Part shown: positions 56,197 to 64,000 of the stretch, in pieces
How the letters are laid out: each line of letters begins with the position of its first letter
How positions within the stretch are numbered: the stretch's first letter is position 1
NCBI RefSeq assembly: GCF_029989365.1
Contig: NZ_JAPRAQ010000030.1
Location: forward strand, 31,170 to 95,169
Direction of reading: 5' to 3'
Length of the DNA stretch: 64,000 nt
From: Bradyrhizobium sp. Arg816
GTDB taxonomy: Bacteria; Pseudomonadota; Alphaproteobacteria; Rhizobiales; Xanthobacteraceae
Notes under the pieces: generated by a model
Told to the model about the DNA's origin: nothing
The model's database searches: none
What the model saw: the letters and a program-made list of their open reading frames with translations, nothing else
Made by a program: the position numbers and the translations under genes

Positions 56197-57057
56197 ATGC
56201 CGATCGACTATCCCGCTGCGCTAAACCTGAAGACTTGTGGAGCTCCTTATTCCTGGAGCGACCGGGAGGTCATGCTCTATGCGCTTGGAGTGGGCATGGG
56301 GTCAAATCCCTTGAACAAGGAGGAGCTGCAATTTGTCAATGAGGCATTTGCAAATTCCAAACCACTAAAAGTGATGCCGACGTTTGCTTCCGTCTGCGTT
56401 TGGGGCGCTCGCCCTGGAGTCATCGATCTCAATCGCGTCATGGTTGTTGACGGCGAGCGGGACATCACGTTTCACCAATCGATGCCGGCCGCGGCGAATG
56501 TGACAGCGGACGCGCGTGTGAGGGGAATTTACGACAAAGGCAAAGAGAAAGGAGCGATCATTCAGAACGAGGTGGTTGTCAGAGACAGGGGCGGCGATAG
56601 AATTGCCACGATCGTTTCATCGACATTCGCCAGAGGGGACGGCGGCTTTGGCGGTCCATCGGATGGGATGCCCGAGCCACATCGAGTGCCGCGCCGGCCG
56701 CCAGATAGATCACTCGATATCTCGACCCGACCTGACCAAGCCCTGGTCTACCGTCTTTCTGGCGACCGAAACCCTTTGCACAGTGATCCAGAGTTCGCCT
56801 GTCGAGCCGGCTTTCCAAGGCCCATTCTGCACGGAATGTGTACGTATGGGCTGACCTGCAGAGCGGTCCTGCAGACCTACGCCGACTACGATCCCTCTGC
56901 CTTTAATCGTCACCGCGCCCGCTTTTCGGCGCCGGTTTTCCCGGGAGAAGTTGTTACCGTCAATCTTTGGAAGGACGGCAATTCCATCTCGTTCGAAGCT
57001 TGCGTACGAGTGCGTCGAGTTACCGTCGTCAAGAATGGGCTGGCAGTGCTGCACTAA
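56197..57057 (+). CDS. MaoC-type double-hotdog hydratase
   Basis: A 286-residue protein, the size of eukaryote-like hydratase 2 proteins. The N-terminal hotdog half covers residues 10-150; the C-terminal half holds the active-site motif YRLSGDRNPLHSDPEFA (Asp and His of D-x-N-P-x-H), followed by FPRPILHGMCTYG. Such enzymes add water to trans-2-enoyl-CoA thioesters. The start MPIDYPAALNLKTCG has GGAAAGG upstream. It lies about 115 bases after the radical SAM gene on the same strand and may be co-transcribed. The C-terminus looks complete. Confidence 0.85.
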   Translation: MPIDYPAALNLKTCGAPYSWSDREVMLYALGVGMGSNPLNKEELQFVNEAFANSKPLKVMPTFASVCVWGARPGVIDLNRVMVVDGERDITFHQSMPAAANVTADARVRGIYDKGKEKGAIIQNEVVVRDRGGDRIATIVSSTFARGDGGFGGPSDGMPEPHRVPRRPPDRSLDISTRPDQALVYRLSGDRNPLHSDPEFACRAGFPRPILHGMCTYGLTCRAVLQTYADYDPSAFNRHRARFSAPVFPGEVVTVNLWKDGNSISFEACVRVRRVTVVKNGLAVLH

Positions 57058-57820
57058 GCAGGGGGCGTCGGTTCCCAGCATCCGATCGGCTGCCAGTTTG
57101 GCTCGCTTTAGCGGTTCTCGCCGACATGCACGAAAGGTCCGAGGCGACGTCCGCATGGACGCGCGGCGCCGCACGAATGTACCTTACGATGTATGAGCAT
57201 TCGAATCGCGGCCTTTATGCCTGGACGATCCGGCTGATCGCGCGCTGAGGTCTCGAGAGAGCGCGGTGAGCCGCTTCGTCGTTCTTGGAGCCAGGCCGAC
57301 GCGTGGGCGACGTCCAAGCTCGCTTTGTGTGCTCTAAAGAAAAGGGGCCGGCTTGCAGATCCGCAGCATGTGGGCGCCGAGTTTCCGGTTGCGGCATTGA
57401 ATATGCGATAATGGCAAAAATCCGATGCGGAGATGATCCGTCACTCCGATCGCGGCATCTAAGATGATTGAACCAAGTGTCGCCAAACGCCGCAGGCTTC
57501 TGACGTCTGGCGAGAAGTAAAGGCCGGTCGCTACGACAATGCCCGGTGAGAAGCTTCTTCAACAGGATCAAGGCCGAACTGACCCCTCAGCCTACTATGA
57601 AATCCGAAATGATGCGGAGCGCCAGATCTTCACGTACATCGATCTCTTCTACAACCGCCACCGCAGACACGCGGCCAATTGCTACAGCAGCCCGTCGAGA
57701 TGAAGCTAGAAGCGGCTTAAGCCGCTTTCGTAAATCCGGAGTTCCTTGAGCCCTTCGGCCGGAGAATCTAGGAAGGAGCTTATATAAGCTTTCGCAACGA
57801 ATAGCCAATCACATGCCGGC
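57058..57820. other. intergenic with an IS3 remnant
   Basis: Between the hydratase gene and the NifA-type promoter. Apart from the IS3-family fragment at about 57510-57719, I see no gene. Confidence 0.4.
57510..57719 (+). pseudogene. IS3-family transposase OrfB fragment
   Basis: Pieces of the C-terminal catalytic end of an IS3 OrfB: RSFFNRIKAELT in one frame and, after a shift, EIRNDAERQIFTYIDLFYNR then HRRHAANCYSSPVEMKLEAA. These correspond to the conserved last catalytic Glu helix and the YN-RR-H motif. Frameshifted and truncated, so inactive. Confidence 0.65.
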
Positions 57821-57938
57821 TGTTTGGTTCACGACATGCTCGGAACCAATTGCTCTCAACGCTCCCAATGCTGATGCCACAAGAACTTCGTTATTGTGCA
57901 TCTGGTGAGCTGATGTGCGGAGCGGCACGCCAATTGCA
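57821..57938 (+). promoter_or_regulatory. NifA-type upstream site and sigma-54 promoter
   Basis: A sigma-54 promoter cGGCACGccaaTTGCA lies at 57923-57938, with the invariant GG and GC exactly 10 bases apart and a near-perfect match to the -24/-12 consensus. A NifA upstream site TGT-N10-ACA lies at 57821-57836, about 88 bases upstream of the -24 element, the usual distance. Transcription should start near 57949, about 95 bases before the TesB gene. Control by NifA during nitrogen fixation is inferred from the sites. Confidence 0.78.
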
Positions 57939-58044
57939 GCAGCCATAAATGATTGTCACAAGCGGAAGGCTATTTGAAGTTTCGCTGTGTGCAAGGGGGC
58001 CCTTTGGCTGCACCGCTGCAGTGACACTGAACACGAGTTCTTGA

Positions 58045-58905
58045 ATGCAAAAAAATCTGATCGACCTTGCGGCAATTCTCGACCTTGACTCGATTGGGGG
58101 CGACGTATTTCTCGGCAAGAGCCCAAACGTCCGGGAGCAACGGGTATTCGGAGGCCTCATCATTGGACAGGCGATGTTTGCGGCATGTCGCACAATCGAG
58201 TCCGGACTGCCGAATTCGCTGCATTGCTACTTCATCCAAGCCGGCGATCCCCAGGTGCCATTGATCTACAGCGTCGAGCGCCTCCGCGATGGCAAAAGTT
58301 ATTCGACACGCCGCGTCACGGCGACCCAGCACGGTAGCACAATCTTTTCGAGCATGGTCTCGTTCCATAGAGGCGAAGAAGGGGTGTTCGAACACCAGGA
58401 TAAAATGCCGCCGGTCCCAGCGCCCGAACATTTCGCAGCGGAAAAGTTGTCCAAGATGGCACTACATACCGATCTGCCCGACATCGTCCGCCGCTACTAT
58501 GAGCCCGATCGTGCAGTCGAGCTTCGTCCGGTCGAAATCGGCAGGTATGTTGGCCAAAGAATTGAGGACGGAAGGCTTCATATGTGGATGAAGGCCACGA
58601 AAAAGCTGCCGGATGATCCGGTCCTGCACATATGTGCACTGGCTTATGCCTCGGACTTGTCGCTGCTGGATGCGGTGATGGCACGTTATGGGCGCACACT
58701 GTTTGACGGACGCATCTTGTCCGGAAGTCTTGACCACGCAATGTGGTTTCATCGTCCTTCCCGTGCCGACGAGTGGTTGCTCTACGCCAAGGACTCGCCC
58801 AGCGCGCAGAGCGGACGCGGTCTCGCCCGAGGGCTTATATTTAGGCGAGACGGTACGCTCGTAGCGTCGGTCGCCCAGGAGGGCTCGGTGCGCGAGCGGC
58901 GCTGA
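58045..58905 (+). CDS. tesB: acyl-CoA thioesterase II (TesB-like)
   Basis: A 286-residue double-hotdog thioesterase, the same length as E. coli TesB. The catalytic triad is visible: Asp204 (AYASDLSLL), Ser228 in place of Thr (LSGSLDHAMWFH), and Gln278 (VAQEGSVR). The N-terminal hotdog includes VREQRVFGGLIIGQAMFAA. The enzyme releases free acids from acyl-CoA; its natural substrate here is unknown. It stands behind a NifA/sigma-54 promoter, so it is probably made in nitrogen-fixing cells. The Shine-Dalgarno sequence is weak. Confidence 0.9.
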   Translation: MQKNLIDLAAILDLDSIGGDVFLGKSPNVREQRVFGGLIIGQAMFAACRTIESGLPNSLHCYFIQAGDPQVPLIYSVERLRDGKSYSTRRVTATQHGSTIFSSMVSFHRGEEGVFEHQDKMPPVPAPEHFAAEKLSKMALHTDLPDIVRRYYEPDRAVELRPVEIGRYVGQRIEDGRLHMWMKATKKLPDDPVLHICALAYASDLSLLDAVMARYGRTLFDGRILSGSLDHAMWFHRPSRADEWLLYAKDSPSAQSGRGLARGLIFRRDGTLVASVAQEGSVRERR

Positions 58906-59588
58906 GCTTGCGCAAACGGGAAAATTCGGGGCTTGTGTGAGCAAACGCGGCGGCGGCTCTGTCGTGCCGCCTGTTATCCTGCCTTCGCGAGAAACAAAGG
59001 ACGGGATCAACGCTTTGTTGATATCCTAGCAAGTCTCATCCTCACGATTACAGCAGGAGACTGTCAGCGCGGTCGTTCCGGGTGTAAGGAACTTGTTTTT
59101 TGCGAGAGAGGCGGTCACCTTAGAACTTTACTCTATCCATAACCATATTTGGTCGTGCCGTTGTCAAACACCTTTCGCAGACTGACGCCAGCGCTGCACC
59201 ATCAGGATTAGCAGCTGTTGGAGCGTGGCGTTCCTCGCGCAAACTCAAGTCGCGCACTGGCCGGTTGAGCTGCTTCGCAATGCTTTTGGGTGCGAATATG
59301 CCCTTTATGAAGCCAGACCGCTCGGCGCCTTGTGTAGTTAATCCAGGTGATCAACTGAGACGTGACCCTGACCGTACTCCTTTTGCCTGAATGTTAGCCG
59401 GTCAGCTCTCTAAAAGACCTGAAACTACTAAACCGGGCAGTTGCTAGCTCCTTCTCGAGGCGCTTCAATGTTTGCTGCAGACGGTTGAGGGGCCAGGTAC
59501 GGATGGCTCATCCAATCGCTGAGTGTTTGACGAGTACGCGAGCTGGCGGAAAGTCGCTGGCGCAGGATCGCCGAAGCTGGAGAATTCT
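58906..59588. other. 0.7 kb intergenic
   Basis: No gene seen. I searched this interval for TGT-N10-ACA and -24/-12 sites ahead of the hydrolase pair and found none convincing. The start of the hydrolase gene at 59589 is preceded by GCTGGAG. Confidence 0.45.
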
Positions 59589-60764
59589 ATGCTCGCAACG
59601 ACAGGTTCGGAAATCCCCTGGGCTGGGCTTCCATTCCCAACGTCGGAGTACGATCGCCGTCAGCGGACGGTGCTTGAAGCGGTAGCGCGCGCCGAGCTTG
59701 ACGCAATTGTGGTCACCGCTATTGGTCACCTCAGATACCTTACCGGTTATCATGGATTTGGCGGGTACTTCGCTCCGTTCCCATTAATTCTAGCACCGGG
59801 GTACGCGCCGGTTTTCGTTGCAAGAGAGTACGACGCCGAGGCTGTCCGTGCCGAGGGATGCGTCGACGAGGTCGTTTGCTATAGGCATCCAAGTGATGTT
59901 GCTAGGACTTGTGCCGATGTTCTTCGCCAGCATCGGCTGCAGGATCGGAGAGTGGGTCTCGAATTCGGATGCTGGAATCTTGCTCCGGCTGACCTGAGTG
60001 CCATACGAGAACTGTGTCCGGGCATGAAAATCGCCGACGCCTCTCATTTAGTTGCATCAGTCGCCGCAGTGAAAAGCCCTCTAGAGATCGATGTGATGCG
60101 TCAAGCAATGGCTATAACCGATCTCGCCGTACGCGTGTTTCAAAACACGGTGTCCGAAGGTGTAAGCGAAACGGAAACGTACGCTGCCATAGCTCGAGAA
60201 GTCAGCAAAGCTGGCGGCGAAATATGGCGATCCGTTACTCTCGTGTTCGGCGACCGGACGAAGATGCCGCACGGTGTCCCAACGCCTCACGCCATCCGAA
60301 ACAATGAACCGGCCATGATCGAGATTGGCGGCGTCAAGCACGGCTATGCCGCAGGCCTGGTCCGGAGCGCGGTGCTTGGTCGGCATCGTGAGACCGAAGC
60401 GCTGCACGCTCTTTCGGTGGAAGCTCTTGAATCCGCCATGGCCGCGATAAAACCAGGGGTGGCCGCGAAGGCAGTGGACGCCGCGGCCCGCGAGGTGATT
60501 GAGCGATCTGGACGGCCAGCGGCCTTTCGGCATCGTACCGGGTACCAAACTGGCATCCACTGGACAGAACGTGGAAACCTCAGTCTGGAGCCTGCCGCGG
60601 AGGATCTTTTAGAGCCCGGAATGACCTTTCATCTTCCGATTATCTTGTTCGGGAAAACTGGGCATCTGTTCGGCTGCAGCGAGCACGTGCTTGTTACAGA
60701 ATCGGGCGCCGAAGTGCTCAGCTGTACAGATCGCAAGCTGTTTCAAGCTGTGGGCTCGGCATGA
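59589..60764 (+). CDS. M24-family hydrolase without metal ligands (creatinase/ectoine hydrolase type)
   Basis: A 391-residue protein with a creatinase-like N-terminal domain (residues 20-150) and a C-terminal pita-bread fold. The usual M24 metal ligands are replaced: PAMIEIGGVKHGYAAGLVRS has Glu for the first Asp and no second Asp, and EPGMTFHLPI has His where a Glu ligand stands. These changes are typical of metal-independent relatives such as creatinase and ectoine hydrolase. It probably opens a C-N bond in a small cyclic or amidine-like compound rather than cleaving dipeptides. The frame is open upstream to 59523, but the ATG at 59589 (MLATTGSEIP) has the better leader. Its stop overlaps the start of the M20 gene. 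Confidence 0.8.
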   Translation: MLATTGSEIPWAGLPFPTSEYDRRQRTVLEAVARAELDAIVVTAIGHLRYLTGYHGFGGYFAPFPLILAPGYAPVFVAREYDAEAVRAEGCVDEVVCYRHPSDVARTCADVLRQHRLQDRRVGLEFGCWNLAPADLSAIRELCPGMKIADASHLVASVAAVKSPLEIDVMRQAMAITDLAVRVFQNTVSEGVSETETYAAIAREVSKAGGEIWRSVTLVFGDRTKMPHGVPTPHAIRNNEPAMIEIGGVKHGYAAGLVRSAVLGRHRETEALHALSVEALESAMAAIKPGVAAKAVDAAAREVIERSGRPAAFRHRTGYQTGIHWTERGNLSLEPAAEDLLEPGMTFHLPIILFGKTGHLFGCSEHVLVTESGAEVLSCTDRKLFQAVGSA

Positions 60765-61924
60765 ATGGCATCGAAGCGCTTCAGCATCTGCAGGCCGAGG
60801 CAACTGCTTGGCGCCGCCAACTGCATGAAAATCCTGAACTTGACTATCGGCTTGATAAGACGGCCAGATTTGTAGCCGAGAAGCTCGCTTCTTTCGGCGT
60901 GGATCATATCGAGACGGGGATAGCGGAAACTGGGATCGTCGCCCTGATTTACGGCCAGTCTCGAAAGGGTCCCACGATCGCACTGCGCGCGGATATGGAC
61001 GCGCTTCCGATACTTGAACAGTCCGACAAACTCTGGTCTTCCAAAGTACCGGGCAAGATGCACGCCTGTGGGCATGACGGTCACATGGCCATTCTATTGG
61101 GCGCCGCGAAATACCTTGCTGCGTCTCGGCGCTTCAAGGGATCGGTCGCCTTGATCTTCCAGCCGGCTGAAGAGAGTGGAGAGGGCGGCCAAAGGATGGT
61201 TCAGGCAGGAATCATGGACCGTTTCTCAATAGCCAAGGTGTTCGGCCTGCACAATGTGCCAGGAATAAAAGTCGGCCATTTCGGCATCTGCCAAGGTCCG
61301 ATCATGGCGGCTCTCGACGAGTTCGATCTTATTGTGAAGGGCAGGGGTGGCCATGCCGCTAAACCTCAGGAGGCCATTGATCCGGTAGTTATCGCCGCAC
61401 AGATTGTCGTCGGGCTGCAAGCATTGGTGTCTCGTAAGACAAACCCGATGGAGGCGCTCGTAATATCTGTCACCAAACTCAAGGCGGCGCAGGCCTACAA
61501 CGTCATCCCTGATCAAGTAGACTTGGCGGGCAGTGTCAGAACTCTTGTGCCTGACCTGCAGGACTTCGCACAAGGGCAGATTTTTGCTGCGGCTCGAGGC
61601 ATAGCGCGCGGATTTGGCGCAGATGTCGAATTTGAGTACCGAAGGTCCGCTCCCGTCACGATCAATCACCCGGGAGAAACTGACTTGGCGGTAAAAGCGG
61701 CGCGCGACTTGGTTGGACCTGCTTGCGTCGATGAAAAGATAAGCCCGCGGATGGGCTCGGAAGATTTCGCCTACATGCTTGAAGCGAGGCCGGGTGCAAT
61801 CATCTTTCTGGGTAACGGATCGACAGCTAGCCTACATCACCCAGGGTATGACTTCAATGATGAGGCCTTGCCTTATGGAATCGGCTACAGGGCGAATGTG
61901 GTTGAGACGGTGCTGGCTCTCTAA
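60761..61924 (+). CDS. M20-family amidohydrolase
   Basis: A 387-residue amidohydrolase of the HipO/M20D type. Metal-binding segments are visible: LRADMDALP, HACGHDGHMAILLG, FQPAEESGEGG, GLHNVPGIKVG, and near the end SPRMGSEDFAYMLEARPGA. The dimerisation lid is at about residues 185-300 (VKGRGGHAAKPQEAIDPVV). Such enzymes deacylate N-acyl amino acids. Translation is coupled to the M24 gene by an ATGA overlap, so the two probably act in sequence: ring opening, then deacylation. The ectoine-degradation analogy is partial, since the usual deacylase there is of another family. Confidence 0.88.
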   Translation: MNGIEALQHLQAEATAWRRQLHENPELDYRLDKTARFVAEKLASFGVDHIETGIAETGIVALIYGQSRKGPTIALRADMDALPILEQSDKLWSSKVPGKMHACGHDGHMAILLGAAKYLAASRRFKGSVALIFQPAEESGEGGQRMVQAGIMDRFSIAKVFGLHNVPGIKVGHFGICQGPIMAALDEFDLIVKGRGGHAAKPQEAIDPVVIAAQIVVGLQALVSRKTNPMEALVISVTKLKAAQAYNVIPDQVDLAGSVRTLVPDLQDFAQGQIFAAARGIARGFGADVEFEYRRSAPVTINHPGETDLAVKAARDLVGPACVDEKISPRMGSEDFAYMLEARPGAIIFLGNGSTASLHHPGYDFNDEALPYGIGYRANVVETVLAL

Positions 61925-62559
61925 AGACCACGGAGACCGCACCAGTGCTCGTCTACATCTAGTCGGGCGAAGAGGTTCGATAGAACTGCTTGGCATTTCC
62001 GGTGTTGGCAATCGCGACAGGCTCCTTCCAAATCTCGAACTGTCGGTCGCTGCGATCCGCTGATGCTCGCTTTGAAACTTGAAAAAAGGACAAGCCGCCG
62101 AACATGCAAATACCTCCGCTGGTCAGTGAGTCGGCTACTCGAGTGAAGCGGCATTAGCTAACGCGAGTTTTTTATCGGCGCTAGCTGCGACGGGCGATGA
62201 ATAGCATGGCACTCGCAAACTCACGCGTGCTCTGCGCGCCGCCATTGCCGCTTCCGCACGACCTAGGTCGCGTCGAGCAGTCTCGCAGATCAGTTGCGAA
62301 TGCCGGCGGACGGGCCACAGCACTAATAGCCATGGGAGAGCGAAAATGAAGAGCAATGTGGAGGAGCGTAATCAACTGAGCTCAGCCAGCGGACCCTTCT
62401 CCAGCCAAAAATGTTCGGGGAAAGTCAGCCCCGTTTAGATGTGCGCGTTGGCAAGTCAGATGCATCAAACGGGTCCGGTCAGTTGTCGACAAATATCAAA
62501 AGGCGTCTGTGAAATCGGCGGTGGAGATGCACGAGGAGATTCGAGGTCTACTGCCAGCG
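61925..62559. other. intergenic, nothing recognised
   Basis: About 630 bases with no credible gene; short frames on both strands lack start signals. Confidence 0.4.
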
Positions 62560-63110
62560 GAATGCTTTGACAGAGGCACGCTTTCGATTGATGGGAAATG
62601 GTGCTGCGCTGAGGATGCTGACTCGTTCGCAGTGACGAGCCCAATTGACGGTCGGTATCTGATGGCGGCCTCGAGGGCGCGGGCCTAAGATGCGGATCGG
62701 GCAGTGCGGGCAGCGGAGGCCGTCACAACGTCGTGGGCTGACGATAGCGGCAGGCGTGCGACGCTAATGCTCCGCATCGCGCGGGAGATCCGCAAACACG
62801 CCAAAGAGCTTGGAACGATTGAGACGCTAGACAGTGGAAGACCGATCAGCGAGACCACAACAGATTCCGTGCAGCACGCAGCTGCGCTTTTCGATTGTTA
62901 CGCTGGCTTAACTGACAAGCACGGTCCCACTGTGCGGAAGTGACGCGGCGACACTTGTCGATCGGGAGCGATTTGGGGGCGTAGGCGCGATTCCGGCGCG
63001 GAACTATCCCTTGCTAAATGCAGCGCGAAGTTTCCGCCAATCTTAGCTTCAGGAAATACGATTGTTCTTAAGCCGGCAGAAGCAGAGGCCGCTGGTTACG
63101 CTTCTCCATA
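62560..63110 (+). pseudogene. aldehyde dehydrogenase N-terminal remnant
   Basis: Pieces of an NAD-dependent aldehyde dehydrogenase: DGKWCCAEDADSFAVTSPID, a stop, AVRAAEAVTTSWADDSGRRA, LRIAREIRKHAKELGTIETL with DSGRPISET, another stop near 62943, then DRERFGGVGAIPARNYPLLN and ASGNTIVLKPAEAEA. The order matches the first 200 residues of the family. The catalytic Cys and Glu region is absent. The gene is dead and is cut off by IS66 debris. It may once have belonged to the pathway of the upstream hydrolases. Confidence 0.7.
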
Positions 63111-63185
63111 TCCCTCCATTGAGGGCGGCCTTGCCTGATGAGCGGGATGGCTGCAGGTCTTAGGGGTAATCCTAGGACGAGCGCT

Positions 63186-63371
63186 ATGACGATTTCGAGG
63201 GCGGAGGTAATCACATCGGTCGAACGGCGGCGCCGGTGGTCGCAGGACGAGAAGTAACGGCTCGTTGCAGCATCGCTCGAGCCCGGAGCGAGTGTTTCCC
63301 AGGTAGCTCGCGTGGCTGGCCTGCATGTCAGCCAGCTGTTCAGGTGGCGCAAAGAGCTTTGCAAGGTAAGC
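63186..63371 (+). pseudogene. IS66 tnpA remnant
   Basis: MTISRAEVITSVERRRRWSQ begins an IS66 TnpA; a TAA interrupts it after QDEK, and the frame continues RLVAASLEPGASVSQVARVA, LHVSQLFRWRKEL. It ends where the next IS66 fragment begins. It resembles the neighbouring intact TnpA but is not identical, so two related elements are nested here. Confidence 0.65.
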
Positions 63372-63484
63372 GACAAAGAGACCCCATCTGGCGGACTGGC
63401 TGAGCGATCGGCTATCGGATGCTCAGTTGTGAGCCGATGTGAGTTTCTATGTCTGCGCCTAGTTCTGAAACTAGAACCTTCCAT

Positions 63485-63826
63485 ATGATCGAAGCGGTCG
63501 CCGAGCGTCTTGAGGGAGCGCCGCGGCAGCTTCGGCGACGCTGGTCGGACGAGTTCAAAGCGCAAGTTGCGGCAGAGGCGCTCGAGCCCGGCGCGAGCGT
63601 ATCGGCGATCGCCCGCCGGATCGGCATTCACCCTTCGCAGCTGTTCGCCTGGCGCCGTGATGCGCGGGCCGAACGAACTTACCCCTCGCAGCGTTCGAGT
63701 CGCGAAGCCGCGATGGCTTGCATGTCAGTGATCGAGATTGCCATTGGCGAGGTGGTCGTGCGCGCCGGCCGGGATGTCGACGAGGCGCATTTGCAGCGCG
63801 TGATCCGGGCGGTCCGTTCGGCATGA
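63485..63826 (+). CDS. tnpA: IS66 accessory protein TnpA
   Basis: A 113-residue TnpA from MIEAVAERLEGAPRQLRRRW (the frame is open to 63449). The HTH is AEALEPGASVSAIARRIGIH with PSQLFAWRRDA, and the C-terminal motif is VIEIAIGEVVVRAGRDVDEA. The gene is intact, but the element is cut off directly after it: its tnpB stops resembling TnpB after 17 codons. Confidence 0.8.
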   Translation: MIEAVAERLEGAPRQLRRRWSDEFKAQVAAEALEPGASVSAIARRIGIHPSQLFAWRRDARAERTYPSQRSSREAAMACMSVIEIAIGEVVVRAGRDVDEAHLQRVIRAVRSA

Positions 63827-63873
63827 TTCCCTCTGGTGTGAAGGTGTTCCTGGCCAGCCATCCGGTCGACTTC
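63823..63873 (+). pseudogene. IS66 tnpB fragment, 17 codons
   Basis: MIPSGVKVFLASHPVDF matches the start of TnpB and overlaps the tnpA stop in an ATGA. At 63874 similarity to TnpB ends abruptly; an integrase sequence follows in another frame. Confidence 0.7.
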
Positions 63874-64000
63874 ATTGGCGACTGGCCCATTTACCGCCCC
63901 GGCTTTCGTGGGATGATGTTCGCCGCGCCATCGATGCGATCGGCAAGGCGACGCCGATCGACCTTCGCGATCGAGCTGTCCTGTTGTTGCTCGCCACCAC
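63874..64000 (+). pseudogene. tyrosine recombinase internal fragment, runs off the window
   Basis: The frame through 63909 reads LPPRLSWDDVRRAIDAIGKA, then TPIDLRDRAVLLLLAT. This is the segment of a phage-type integrase just before the first catalytic Arg box (usually followed by TGLR). It joins the IS66 tnpB fragment directly, so the integrase gene has lost its 5' part here. The remainder lies outside the window. Confidence 0.65.

Noticed and set aside
59589..61924. ectoine degradation genes doeA-doeB
   Set aside because: The M24 protein fits the doeA type loosely, but the partner is an M20 amidohydrolase and not the deacylase family of that pathway; no other ectoine genes are seen.

Overview
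The window looks like an accessory region, most likely a symbiosis island or degenerate integrative element, from a GC-rich alphaproteobacterial rhizobium. Bradyrhizobium is the likeliest genus. This rests on an fseA-type conjugation regulator read through a +1 frameshift, a sigma-54 promoter with a NifA-type upstream site, several IS66 elements, a radical-SAM/thioesterase/hydrolase metabolic cluster, and many decaying genes. Genus and island status are inferences from gene content; nothing could be searched.

Layout. 0.3-3 kb: a lipoprotein, a broken gene and a two-gene operon of unknown function. 3-15 kb: a defence and addiction block with hipBA, a tyrosine-recombinase-like gene, higBA, an IS1595 remnant and a complete four-gene Wadjet system (jetABCD). 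16-17 kb: a TauD-like protein that has lost its iron ligands. 18-22 kb: a mobile-element control module with two paralogous XRE repressors sharing operator-like sites, a DUF2285 antiactivator-like gene and an fseA-type activator split across two frames, followed by a LysR regulator. 21.9-31.2 kb: two IS66 elements, each with an 8-bp target duplication, around an IS5 remnant and decayed DNA. 31.9-39.4 kb: a truncated membrane glycosyltransferase-like gene, an unrecognised soluble/membrane gene pair, a second unknown pair, and a broken serine recombinase. 40.6-45.2 kb: a truncated NRPS (A-T-C-partial A) joined by a deletion to a truncated MATE exporter.

46.7-50.3 kb holds the most interesting locus: a compact four-gene operon on the minus strand coding for a multi-domain ubiquitin-like protein, an E2-like enzyme, a JAMM deubiquitinase-like protease and an E1-like enzyme. 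This is a Bil (bacterial ISG15-like/ubiquitination) antiphage system. 50.9-53 kb carries a decayed chemoreceptor and an IS66 tail. 55-62 kb is a metabolic cluster: a KamA-family radical SAM protein, a MaoC-type hydratase, a TesB thioesterase behind a NifA/sigma-54 promoter, and an overlapping M24/M20 hydrolase pair, followed by an aldehyde dehydrogenase pseudogene. The right edge is nested IS66 debris joined to an integrase fragment.

How the parts fit: Wadjet (against plasmids), Bil (against phage) and two toxin-antitoxin pairs would defend or stabilise the island. The XRE/DUF2285/FseA module would control conjugative transfer, though no conjugation genes are visible here. The 55-62 kb genes probably serve symbiotic metabolism, at least partly under nitrogen-fixation control. 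Many genes carry frameshifts or truncations, so active decay is a theme, although some single-base breaks could be sequencing errors.
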